From Siphonodentalium dalli (Eukaryota; Mollusca; Scaphopoda; Gadilida; Siphonodentaliidae): a stretch of 64,000 bases of DNA. A program made the translations under genes and the position numbers. The DNA is taken from assembly GCA_032622095.1 (NCBI GenBank), contig CP136061.1, positions 169,081,107-169,145,106 of the forward strand, written 5' to 3'. Shown here piece after piece: positions 32,390-46,000 of this stretch (within the stretch, counting starts at the first letter, position 1; each line of letters opens with the position of its first letter). The notes under the pieces are model-generated. The model was not told where the DNA came from. It saw only the letters and a program-made list of their open reading frames with translations, and did no database searches.

Positions 32390-33130
32390 GGCTGGGATTC
32401 AGTTCTGTTCAAATGGGGGTCACATGGTCAAAAAAGTGCCATAGCTAGGGACCTAACTCTTTCCATCCATAGTAATTCTTAAAACATCTTCTCTAGAATC
32501 ATCGGGCCTATTTAGCTTATAATTGATATTGAAGGTCCTTGGGTGACAGGGATACAGATGTATTAAAATGTGGTCACCTGGTCAAATAAGGGCAGAGCCA
32601 GGGGCATAACTTGTCCATCCATTGATTGTAATTCTTAAAATGTCTTCTTATCAAGAACCATCAGGCCTATTCAGCTTATATTTGATATGGGTGACTAGTA
32701 TTCAGATTTGATTCAGAATTGGATCACTGGGTCAAATAGGGTCAGAGCCACGGACATAATTCTTTCCCTCATTAGTTATTTTTAAAACATCTTCTCAAGA
32801 ACCATTTGGCATATTTAGCATACATTTTGGTAACTTCGGTAACTCGGACTCAGATTTGTTCAAATGGGTTCACCAAGTCAAATAGGGGTGCGACCAGGGA
32901 CATAACTCTTCCCCCCCCCCCATAGTATTTCTTAAAATGGCTCCTCAAGAGCCATCAGTCCTATTTAGCTTATATGTATTAACTAGTATATTGGGTCCTT
33001 GTGTTACTTGGGAATGGGTTACAGATTTGTTAAAATGGGTTTGACCAATCAAGAAATGGCATTTGGTGTATGGCCTATGGAGAGTTGGGATCAAAATTTG
33101 TTTGAATGGGGTCCACCATTAAAAAAGGGG
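32390..33130. repeat. Degenerate ~150-168-bp tandem repeat (about 4-5 copies)
   Basis: GGTCAAATAGGG-like, GGGACATAACTCTT-like, TTCTTAAAACATCTTCTC, AGAACCATC-GGCCTATTTAGC and GATACAGAT-TGTT landmarks recur in the same order near 32,405, 32,570, 32,720, 32,870 and 33,035. The wording resembles an interspersed repeat common in bivalve sequences (memory, not searched). Confidence 0.8.
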
Positions 33131-33915
33131 GGGGCATGTCAGGTTGTAACTTGAGGAAAGCTTGAGGTATCAGTTGTTAATAGGAAAGCTTGAGGTATCA
33201 GTTGTAAAATTCCAACATGTGCAAAGGAATTTTATGAACTTGGGAGTGTGTTTGCTTCAGTTGGGAGGGAGCAGACTATGGACTATGTGCGGTGGGGGGA
33301 TCTGGACCATATTTTAAGGTGGACACTCCACTGCTCAAAGGAGACCCTCTACGCTGCTCTTTAGGACTACTTGTTTTAAGTGAATTTGACAAGTACTAAC
33401 TCTTATGGTCTTCCGAGTCCCAGTCTTTACAGTCAAATATTAGCCCGAAATTTGTGGAGATCTGATAATTTACTAAAAGTCGCAGTCGCGAAAATTTTCA
33501 ATATATGTTCATTTATTCATAGTTGTATTAAGTTATGCACACTTATTTAAGAAAACAATCCCCTGCTGTCTGAAAAATACGAGTGTTTACGACTGTGGGT
33601 GGCTGGATGATAGCCTGATGCCTCACTTCATTATCTATTTTGACGAAAACAGTTATTTGCGAGAAAGCGTATTGACGTAATAGAGGACCCTAGGAATTCC
33701 CTCACTCAGTATCATGAGTATGGCGGACAGCAAAATCTTTTGCGATCTGATTCAGTGATTGTTCCTCGTCTGATTCGTCAGCAGAAGACACTTTAAATTT
33801 GACAACGGGAGCGTACATGCACGAGCCGGAATTACCACAAAATCACCATGGTGTGAGACCACCAAACGATCCGCTATTATAACGAGGATTCCTACCGCCT
33901 TCGTGATCATTAGGC
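33131..33915. other. Spacer leading to the satellite; 27-bp direct repeat; decayed satellite edge
   Basis: GGAAAGCTTGAGGTATCAGT is duplicated near 33,155 and 33,182. No gene is recognised. The last ~80 bases (ATCACCATGGTG, then CCTACCGCCTT, then GGCCCAG) look like a decayed monomer of the adjacent satellite. Confidence 0.5.
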
Positions 33916-34080
33916 CCAGTTGACCGTCGGTTGACCACCTACAGATATCATGGGGGGATGGCAAATAAGAAATCGACAAATTTTGAAGGAAATTTTGTAT
34001 AGTTTGAACATTTAGTGGCACAAGCTGTCGCTATATGGCCACATAATCACCATTTGTACCCGCCTTACTGAAAACCCGGA

Positions 34081-37000
34081 CCAGTTGACCGTCGGTTGAC
34101 CACCCACAGATATCCTGGGGGGATGGCAAATAAGAAATCGACAAATTTTGAAGGAAATTTCGTATAGTTTGAACATTTAGTGGCACAAGCTGTCGCTATA
34201 TGGCCACATAATCATCATTTGTACCCGCCTTACTGAAAACCCGGACCAGTTGACCGTCGGTTGACCACCCACAGATATCCTGGGGGGATGGCAAATAAGG
34301 AATCGACAAATTTTGAAGAAAATTTCGTATAGTTTGAACATTTAGTGGCACAAGCTGTGGCTATATGGCCACATAATCATCATTTGTACCCGCCTTACTG
34401 AAAACCCCGACCAGTTGACCGTCGGTTGACCACCCACAGATATCCTGGGGGGATGGCAAATAAGGAATCGACAAATTTTGAAGGAAATTTCATATAGTTT
34501 GAACATTTAGTGGCACAAGCTGACGCTATATGGCCACATATTCATCATTTGTACCCGCCTTACTGAAAACCCGGACCAGTTGACCGTCGGTTGACCACCC
34601 ACAGATATCCTGGGGGGATGGCAAATAAGAAATCGACAAATTTTGAATGAAATTTCGTATAGTTTGAACATTTAGTGGCACAAGCTGTCGCTATATGGCC
34701 ACATAATCACCATTTGTACCCGCCTTACTGAATACCCGGACCAGTTGACCGTCGGTTGACCACCCACAGATATCCTGGGGGGATGGCAAATAAGAAATCG
34801 AAAATTTTTGAAGGAAATTTCGTATAGTTTGAACATTTAGTGGCACAAGCTGTCGCTATATGGCCACATAATCATCATTTGTACCCGCCTTACTGAAAAC
34901 CCGGACCAGTTGACCGTCGGTTGACCACCCACAGATATCCTGGGGGGATGGCAAATAAGGAATCGACAAATTTTGAAGGAAATTTCGTATAGTTTGAACA
35001 TTTAGTGGCACAAGCTGTCGCTATATGGCCACATAATCATCATTTGTACCCGCCTTACTGAAAACCCGGACCAGTTGACCGTCGGTTGACCACCCACAGA
35101 TATCCTGGGGGGATGGCAAATAAGGAATCGACAAATTTTGAAGGAAATTTCATATAGTTTGAACATTTAGTGGCACAAGCTGTCGCTATATGGCCACATA
35201 ATCACCATTTGTACCCGCCTTACTGAAAACCCGGACCAGTTGACCGTCGGTTGACCACCCACAGATATCCTGGGGGGATGGCAAATAAGGAATCGACAAA
35301 TTTTGAAGAAAATTTCGTATAGTTTGAACATTTAGTGGCACAAGCTGTCGCTATATGGCCACATAATCATCATTTGTACCCGCCTTACTGAAAACCCCGA
35401 CCAGTTGACCGTCGGTTGACCACCCACAGATATCCTGGGGGGATGGCAAATAAGGAATCGACAAATTTTGAAGGAAATTTCATATAGTTTGAACATTTAG
35501 TGGCACAAGCTGTCGCTATATGGCCACATATTCATCATTTGTACTCGCCTTACTGAAAACCCGGACCAGTTGACCGTCGGTTGACCACCCACAGATATCC
35601 TGGGGGGATGGCAAATAAGAAATCGACAAATTTTGAATGAAATTTCGTATAGTTTGAACATTTAGTGGCACAAGCTGTCGCTATATGGCCACATAATCAC
35701 CATTTGTACCCGCCTTACTGAAAACCCGGACCAGTTGACCGTCGGTTGACCACCCACAGATATCCTGGGGGGATGGCAAATAAGAAATCGAAAAATTTTG
35801 AAGGAAATTTCGTATAGTTTGAACATTTAGTGGCACAAGCTGTCGCTATATGGCCACATAATCATCATTTGTACCCGCCTTACTGAAAACCCGGACCAGT
35901 TGACCGTCGGTTGACCACCCACAGATATCCTGGGGGGATGGCAAATAAGGAATCGACAAATTTTGAAGGAAATTTCGTATAGTTTGAACATTTAGTGGCA
36001 CAAGCTGTCGCTATATGGCCACATAATCATCATGTGTACCCGCCTTACTGAAAACCCGGACCAGTTGACCGTCGGTTGACCACCTACAGATATCATGGGG
36101 GGATGGCAAATAAGAAATCGACAAATTTTGAAGGAAATTTCGTATAGTTTGAACATTTAGTGGCACAAGCTGTCGCTATATGGCCACATAATCATCATTT
36201 GTACCCGCCTTACTGAAAACCCGGACCAGTTGACCGTCGATGGACCACCTACAGATATCATGGGGGGATGGCAAATAAGAAATCGACAAATTTTGAAGGA
36301 AATTTCGTATAGTTTGAACATTTAGTGGTACAAGCTGTCGCTATATGGCCACATAATCACCATTTGTACCCGCCTTACTGAAAACCCGGACCAGTTGACC
36401 ACCCACAGATACCCTGGGGGGATGGCAAATAAGAAATCGACAAATTTTGAAGGAAATTTCGTATAGTTTGAACATTTAGTGGCACAAGCTGTCGCTATAT
36501 GGCCACATAATCATCATTTGTACCCGCCTTACTGAAAACCCGGACCAGTTGACCGTCGGTTGACCACCCACAGATATCCTGGGGGATGGCAAATAAGGAA
36601 TCGACAAATTTTGAAGGAAATTTTGTATAGTTTGAACATTTAGTGGCACAAGCTGTCGCTATATGGCCACATAATCATCATTTGTACCCGCCTTACTGAA
36701 AACACGGACCAGTTGACTGTCGGTTGACCACCCACAGATATCCTGGGGGGATGGCAAATAAGGAATCTTCAAATTTTGAAGGAAATTTCGTATAGTTTGA
36801 ACATTTAGTGGCACAAGCTGTCGCTATATGGCCACATAATCATCATTTGTACCCGCCTTACTGAAAACCCGGACCAGTTGACCGTCGGTTGACCACCCAC
36901 AGATATCCAGGGGGGATGGCAAATAAGAAATCGACAAATTTTGTATAGTTTGAACATTTAGTGGCACAAGCTGTCGCTATATGGCCACATAATCACCATT

Positions 37001-40000
37001 TGTACCCGCCTTACTGAAAACCCTTACCAGTTGACCGTCGGTTGACCACCCACAGATACCCTGGGGGGATGGCAAATAAGAAATCGACAAATTTTGAAGG
37101 AAATTTCGTATAGTTTGAACATTTAGTGGCACAAGCTGTCGCTATATGGCCACATAATCATCATTTGTACCCGCCTTACTGAAAACACGGACCAGTTGAC
37201 CGTCGGTTGACCACCCACAGATATCCTGGGGGGATGGCAAATAAGGAATCGACAAATTTTGAAGAAAATTTCGTATAGTTTGAACATTTAGTGGCACAAG
37301 CTGTCGCTATATGGCCACATAATCATCATTTGTACCCGCCTTACTGAAAACCCCGACCAGTTGACCGTCGGTTGACCACCCACAGATATCCTGGGGGGAT
37401 GGCAAATAAGGAATCGACAAATTTTGAAGGAAATTTCATATAGTTTGAACATTTAGTGGCACAAGCTGACGCTATATGGCCACATATTCATCATTTGTAC
37501 CCGCCTTACTGAAAACCCGGACCAGTTGACCGTCGGTTGACCACCCACAGATATCCTGGGGGGATGGCAAATAAGAAATCGACAAATTTTGAATGAAATT
37601 TCGTATAGTTTGAACATTTAGTGGCACAAGCTGTCGCTATATGGCCACATAATCACCATTTGTACCCGCCTTACTGAAAACCCGGACCAGTTGACCGTCG
37701 GTTGACCACCCACAGATATCCTGGGGGGATGGCAAATAAGAAATCGAAAAATTTTGAAGGAAATTTCGTATAGTTTGAACATTTAGTGGCACAAGCTGTC
37801 GCTATATGGCCACATAATCATCATTTGTACCCGCCTTACTGAAAACCCGGACCAGTTGACCGTCGGTTGACCACCCACAGATATCCTGGGGGGATGGCAA
37901 ATAAGGAATCGACAAATTTTGAAGGAAATTTCGTATAGTTTGAACATTTAGTGGCACAAGCTGTCGCTATATGGCCACATAATCATCATTTGTACCCGCC
38001 TTACTGAAAACCCGGACCAGTTGACCGTCGGTTGACCACCCACAGATATCCTGGGGGGATGGCAAATAAGGAATCGACAAATTTTGAAGGAAATTTCATA
38101 TAGTTTGAACATTTAGTGGCACAAGCTGTCGCTATATGGCCACATAATCACCATTTGTACCCGCCTTACTGAAAACCCGGACCAGTTGACCGTCGGTTGA
38201 CCACCCACAGATATCCTGGGGGGATGGCAAATAAGGAATCGACAAATTTTGAAGAAAATTTCGTATAGTTTGAACATTTAGTGGCACAAGCTGTCGCTAT
38301 ATGGCCACATAATCATCATTTGTACCCGCCTTACTGAAAACCCCGACCAGTTGACCGTCGGTTGACCACCCACAGATATCCTGGGGGGATGGCAAATAAG
38401 GAATCAACAAATTTTGAAGGAAATTTCATATAGTTTGAACATTTAGTGGCACAAGCTGTCGCTATATGGCCACATATTCATCATTTGTACCCGCCTTACT
38501 GAAAACCCGGACCAGTTGACCGTCGGTTGACCACCCACAGATATCCTGGGGGGATGGCAAATAAGAAATCGACAAATTTTGAATGAAATTTCGTATAGTT
38601 TGAACATTTAGTGGCACAAGCTGTCGCTATATGGCCACATAATCACCATTTGTACCCGCCTTACTGAAAACCCGGACCAGTTGACCGTCGGTTGACCACC
38701 CACAGATATCCTGGGGGGATGGCAAATAAGAAATCGAAAATTTTTGAAGGAAATTTCGTATAGTTTGAACATTTAGTGGCACAAGCTGTCGCTATATGGC
38801 CACATAATCATCATTTGTACCCGCCTTACTGAAAACCCGGACCAGTTGACCGTCGGTTGACCACCCACAGATATCCTGGGGGGATGGCAAATAAGGAATC
38901 GACAAATTTTGAAGGAAATTTCGAATAGTTTGAACATTTAGTGGCACAAGCTGTCGCTATATGGCCACATAATCATCATGTGTACCCGCCTTACTGAAAA
39001 CCCGGACCAGTTGACCGTCGGTTGACCACCTACAGATATCATGGGGGGATGGCAAATAAGAAATCGACAAATTTTGAAGGAAATTTCGTATAGTTTGAAC
39101 ATTTAGTGGCACAAGCTGTCGCTATATGGCCACATAATCATCATTTGTACCCGCCTTACTGAAAACCCGGACCAGTTGACCGTCGGTTGACCACCTACAG
39201 ATATCATGGGGGGATGGCAAATAAGAAATCGACAAATTTTGAAGGAAATTTCGTATAGTTTGAACATTTAGTGGTACAAGCTGTCGCTATATGGCCACAT
39301 AATCACCATTTGTACCCGCCTTACTGAAAACCCGGACCAGTTGACCGTCGGTTGACCACCCACAGATACCCTGGGGGGATGGCAAATAAGAAATCGAAAA
39401 TTTTTGAAGGAAATTTCGTATAGTTTGAACATTTAGTGGCACAAGCTGTCGCTATATGGCCACATAATCATCATTTGTACCCGCCTTACTGAAAACCCGG
39501 ACCAGTTGACCGTCGGTTGACCACCCACAGATATCCTGGGGGGATGGCAAATAAGGAATCGACAAATTTTGAAGGAAATTTCGTATAGTTTGAACATTTA
39601 GTGGCACAAGCTGTCGCTATATGGCCACATAATCATCATTTGTACCCGCCTTACTGAAAACCCGGACCAGTTGACCGTCGGTTGACCACCCACAGATATC
39701 CTGGGGGGATGGCAAATAAGGAATCGACAAATTTTGAAGGAAATTTCGTATAGTTTGAACATTTAGTGGCACAAGCTGTCGCTATATGGCCACATAATCA
39801 TCATTTGTACCCGCCTTACTGAAAACCCGGACCAGTTGACCGTCGGTTGACCACCCACAGATATCCTGGGGGGATGGCAAATAAGAAATCGACAAATTTT
39901 GTATAGTTTGAACATTTAGTGGCACAAGCTGTCGCTATATGGCCACATAATCACCATTTGTACCCGCCTTACTGAAAACCCTTACCAGTTGACCGTCGGT

Positions 40001-43000
40001 TGACCACCCACAGATACCCTGGGGGGATGGCAAATAAGAAATCGACAAATTTTGAAGGAAATTTCGTATAGTTTGAACATTTAGTGGCACAAGCTGTCGC
40101 TATATGGCCACATAATCATCATTTGTACCCGCCTTACTGAAAACACGGACCAGTTGACCGTCGGTTGACCACCCACAGATATCCTGGGGGGATGGCAAAT
40201 AAGGAATCGACAAATTTTGAAGAAAATTTCGTATAGTTTGAACATTTAGTGGCACAAGCTGTCGCTATATGGCCACATAATCATCATTTGTACCCGCCTT
40301 ACTGAAAACCCCGACCAGTTGACCGTCGGTTGACCACCCACAGATATCCTGGGGGGATGGCAAATAAGGAATCGACAAATTTTGTATAGTTTGAACATTT
40401 AGTGGCACAAGCTGTCGCTATATGGCCACATAATCACCATTTGTACCCGCCTTACTGAAAACCCTTACCAGTTGACCGTCGGTTGACCACCCACAGATAC
40501 CCTGGGGGGATGGCAAATAAGAAATCGACAAATTTTGAAGGAAATTTCGTATAGTTTGAACATTTAGTGGCACAAGCTGTCGCTATATGGCCACATAATC
40601 ATCATTTGTACCCGCCTTACTGAAAACACGGACCAGTTGACCGTCGGTTGACCACCCACAGATATCCTGGGGGGATGGCAAATAAGGAATCGACAAATTT
40701 TGAAGAAAATTTCGTATAGTTTGAACATTTAGTGGCACAAGCTGTCGCTATATGGCCACATAATCATCATTTGTACCCGCCTTACTGAAAACCCCGACCA
40801 GTTGACCGTCGGTTGACCACCCACAGATATCCTGGGGGGATGGCAAATAAGGAATCGACAAATTTTGAAGGAAATTTCATATAGTTTGAACATTTAGTGG
40901 CACAAGCTGACGCTATATGGCCACATATTCATCATTTGTACCCGCCTTACTGAAAACCCGGACCAGTTGACCGTCGGTTGACCACCCACAGATATCCTGG
41001 GGGGATGGCAAATAAGAAATCGACAAATTTTGAATGAAATTTCGTATAGTTTGAACATTTAGTGGCACAAGCTGTCGCTATATGGCCACATAATCACCAT
41101 TTGTACCCGCCTTACTGAAAACCCGGACCAGTTGACCGTCGGTTGACCACCCACAGATATCCTGGGGGGATGGCAAATAAGAAATCGAAAAATTTTGAAG
41201 GAAATTTCGTATAGTTTGAACATTTAGTGGCACAAGCTGTCGCTATATGGCCACATAATCATCATTTGTACCCGCCTTACTGAAAACCCGGACCAGTTGA
41301 CCGTCGGTTGACCACCCACAGATATCCTGGGGGGATGGCAAATAAGGAATCGACAAATTTTGAAGGAAATTTCGTATAGTTTGAACATTTAGTGGCACAA
41401 GCTGTCGCTATATGGCCACATAATCATCATTTGTACCCGCCTTACTGAAAACCCGGACCAGTTGACCGTCGGTTGACCACCCACAGATATCCTGGGGGGA
41501 TGGCAAATAAGGAATCGACAAATTTTGAAGGAAATTTCATATAGTTTGAACATTTAGTGGCACAAGCTGTCGCTATATGGCCACATAATCACCATTTGTA
41601 CCCGCCTTACTGAAAACCCGGACCAGTTGACCGTCGGTTGACCACCCACAGATATCCTGGGGGGATGGCAAATAAGGAATCGACAAATTTTGAAGAAAAT
41701 TTCGTATAGTTTGAACATTTAGTGGCACAAGCTGTCGCTATATGGCCACATAATCATCATTTGTACCCGCCTTACTGAAAACCCCGACCAGTTGACCGTC
41801 GGTTGACCACCCACAGATATCCTGGGGGGATGGCAAATAAGGAATCAACAAATTTTGAAGGAAATTTCATATAGTTTGAACATTTAGTGGCACAAGCTGT
41901 CGCTATATGGCCACATATTCATCATTTGTACCCGCCTTACTGAAAACCCGGACCAGTTGACCGTCGGTTGACCACCCACAGATATCCTGGGGGGATGGCA
42001 AATAAGAAATCGACAAATTTTGAATGAAATTTCGTATAGTTTGAACATTTAGTGGCACAAGCTGTCGCTATATGGCCACATAATCACCATTTGTACCCGC
42101 CTTACTGAAAACCCGGACCAGTTGACCGTCGGTTGACCACCCACAGATATCCTGGGGGGATGGCAAATAAGAAATCGAAAATTTTTGAAGGAAATTTCGT
42201 ATAGTTTGAACATTTAGTGGCACAAGCTGTCGCTATATGGCCACATAATCATCATTTGTACCCGCCTTACTGAAAACCCGGACCAGTTGACCGTCGGTTG
42301 ACCACCCACAGATATCCTGGGGGGATGGCAAATAAGGAATCGACAAATTTTGAAGGAAATTTCGTATAGTTTGAACATTTAGTGGCACAAGCTGTCGCTA
42401 TATGGCCACATAATCATCATGTGTACCCGCCTTACTGAAAACCCGGACCAGTTGACCGTCGGTTGACCACCTACAGATATCATGGGGGGATGGCAAATAA
42501 GAAATCGACAAATTTTGAAGGAAATTTCGTATAGTTTGAACATTTAGTGGCACAAGCTGTCGCTATATGGCCACATAATCATCATTTGTACCCGCCTTAC
42601 TGAAAACCCGGACCAGTTGACCGTCGGTTGACCACCTACAGATATCATGGGGGGATGGCAAATAAGAAATCGACAAATTTTGAAGGAAATTTCGTATAGT
42701 TTGAACATTTAGTGGTACAAGCTGTCGCTATATGGCCACATAATCACCATTTGTACCCGCCTTACTGAAAACCCGGACCAGTTGACCGTCGGTTGACCAC
42801 CCACAGATACCCTGGGGGGATGGCAAATAAGAAATCGAAAATTTTTGAAGGAAATTTCGTATAGTTTGAACATTTAGTGGCACAAGCTGTCGCTATATGG
42901 CCACATAATCATCATTTGTACCCGCCTTACTGAAAACCCGGACCAGTTGACCGTCGGTTGACCACCCACAGATATCCTGGGGGGATGGCAAATAAGGAAT

Positions 43001-46000
43001 CGACAAATTTTGAAGGAAATTTCGTATAGTTTGAACATTTAGTGGCACAAGCTGTCGCTATATGGCCACATAATCATCATTTGTACCCGCCTTACTGAAA
43101 ACCCGGACCAGTTGACCGTCGGTTGACCACCCACAGATATCCTGGGGGGATGGCAAATAAGGAATCGACAAATTTTGAAGGAAATTTCGTATAGTTTGAA
43201 CATTTAGTGGCACAAGCTGTCGCTATATGGCCACATAATCATCATTTGTACCCGCCTTACTGAAAACCCGGACCAGTTGACCGTCGGTTGACCACCCACA
43301 GATATCCTGGGGGGATGGCAAATAAGAAATCGACAAATTTTGTATAGTTTGAACATTTAGTGGCACAAGCTGTCGCTATATGGCCACATAATCACCATTT
43401 GTACCCGCCTTACTGAAAACCCTTACCAGTTGACCGTCGGTTGACCACCCACAGATACCCTGGGGGGATGGCAAATAAGAAATCGACAAATTTTGAAGGA
43501 AATTTCGTATAGTTTGAACATTTAGTGGCACAAGCTGTCGCTATATGGCCACATAATCATCATTTGTACCCGCCTTACTGAAAACACGGACCAGTTGACC
43601 GTCGGTTGACCACCCACAGATATCCTGGGGGGATGGCAAATAAGGAATCGACAAATTTTGAAGAAAATTTCGTATAGTTTGAACATTTAGTGGCACAAGC
43701 TGTCGCTATATGGCCACATAATCATCATTTGTACCCGCCTTACTGAAAACCCCGACCAGTTGACCGTCGGTTGACCACCCACAGATATCCTGGGGGGATG
43801 GCAAATAAGGAATCGACAAATTTTGAAGGAAATTTCATATAGTTTGAACATTTAGTGGCACAAGCTGACGCTATATGGCCACATATTCATCATTTGTACC
43901 CGCCTTACTGAAAACCCGGACCAGTTGACCGTCGGTTGACCACCCACAGATATCCTGGGGGGATGGCAAATAAGAAATCGACAAATTTTGAATGAAATTT
44001 CGTATAGTTTGAACATTTAGTGGCACAAGCTGTCGCTATATGGCCACATAATCACCATTTGTACCCGCCTTACTGAAAACCCGGACCAGTTGACCGTCGG
44101 TTGACCACCCACAGATATCCTGGGGGGATGGCAAATAAGAAATCGAAAAATTTTGAAGGAAATTTCGTATAGTTTGAACATTTAGTGGCACAAGCTGTCG
44201 CTATATGGCCACATAATCATCATTTGTACCCGCCTTACTGAAAACACGGACCAGTTGACCGTCGGTTGACCACCCACAGATATCCTGGGGGGATGGCAAA
44301 TAAGGAATCGACAAATTTTGAAGAAAATTTCGTATAGTTTGAACATTTAGTGGCACAAGCTGTCGCTATATGGCCACATAATCATCATTTGTACCCGCCT
44401 TACTGAAAACCCCGACCAGTTGACCGTCGGTTGACCACCCACAGATATCCTGGGGGGATGGCAAATAAGGAATCGACAAATTTTGAAGGAAATTTCATAT
44501 AGTTTGAACATTTAGTGGCACAAGCTGACGCTATATGGCCACATATTCATCATTTGTACCCGCCTTACTGAAAACCCGGACCAGTTGACCGTCGGTTGAC
44601 CACCCACAGATATCCTGGGGGGATGGCAAATAAGAAATCGACAAATTTTGAATGAAATTTCGTATAGTTTGAACATTTAGTGGCACAAGCTGTCGCTATA
44701 TGGCCACATAATCACCATTTGTACCCGCCTTACTGAAAACCCGGACCAGTTGACCGTCGGTTGACCACCCACAGATATCCTGGGGGGATGGCAAATAAGA
44801 AATCGAAAAATTTTGAAGGAAATTTCGTATAGTTTGAACATTTAGTGGCACAAGCTGTCGCTATATGGCCACATAATCATCATTTGTACCCGCCTTACTG
44901 AAAACCCGGACCAGTTGACCGTCGGTTGACCACCCACAGATATCCTGGGGGGATGGCAAATAAGGAATCGACAAATTTTGAAGGAAATTTCGTATAGTTT
45001 GAACATTTAGTGGCACAAGCTGTCGCTATATGGCCACATAATCATCATTTGTACCCGCCTTACTGAAAACCCGGACCAGTTGACCGTCGGTTGACCACCC
45101 ACAGATATCCTGGGGGGATGGCAAATAAGGAATCGACAAATTTTGAAGGAAATTTCATATAGTTTGAACATTTAGTGGCACAAGCTGTCGCTATATGGCC
45201 ACATAATCACCATTTGTACCCGCCTTACTGAAAACCCGGACCAGTTGACCGTCGGTTGACCACCCACAGATATCCTGGGGGGATGGCAAATAAGGAATCG
45301 ACAAATTTTGAAGAAAATTTCGTATAGTTTGAACATTTAGTGGCACAAGCTGTCGCTATATGGCCACATAATCATCATTTGTACCCGCCTTACTGAAAAC
45401 CCCGACCAGTTGACCGTCGGTTGACCACCCACAGATATCCTGGGGGGATGGCAAATAAGGAATCAACAAATTTTGAAGGAAATTTCATATAGTTTGAACA
45501 TTTAGTGGCACAAGCTGTCGCTATATGGCCACATATTCATCATTTGTACCCGCCTTACTGAAAACCCGGACCAGTTGACCGTCGGTTGACCACCCACAGA
45601 TATCCTGGGGGGATGGCAAATAAGAAATCGACAAATTTTGAATGAAATTTCGTATAGTTTGAACATTTAGTGGCACAAGCTGTCGCTATATGGCCACATA
45701 ATCACCATTTGTACCCGCCTTACTGAAAACCCGGACCAGTTGACCGTCGGTTGACCACCCACAGATATCCTGGGGGGATGGCAAATAAGAAATCGAAAAT
45801 TTTTGAAGGAAATTTCGTATAGTTTGAACATTTAGTGGCACAAGCTGTCGCTATATGGCCACATAATCATCATTTGTACCCGCCTTACTGAAAACCCGGA
45901 CCAGTTGACCGTCGGTTGACCACCCACAGATATCCTGGGGGGATGGCAAATAAGGAATCGACAAATTTTGAAGGAAATTTCGTATAGTTTGAACATTTAG

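Noticed and set aside
33752-34021. 89-codon minus-strand open frame at the satellite edge
   Set aside because: It runs from unique spacer into the satellite monomer, has no recognisable features, and is interrupted by stops in the next monomers.
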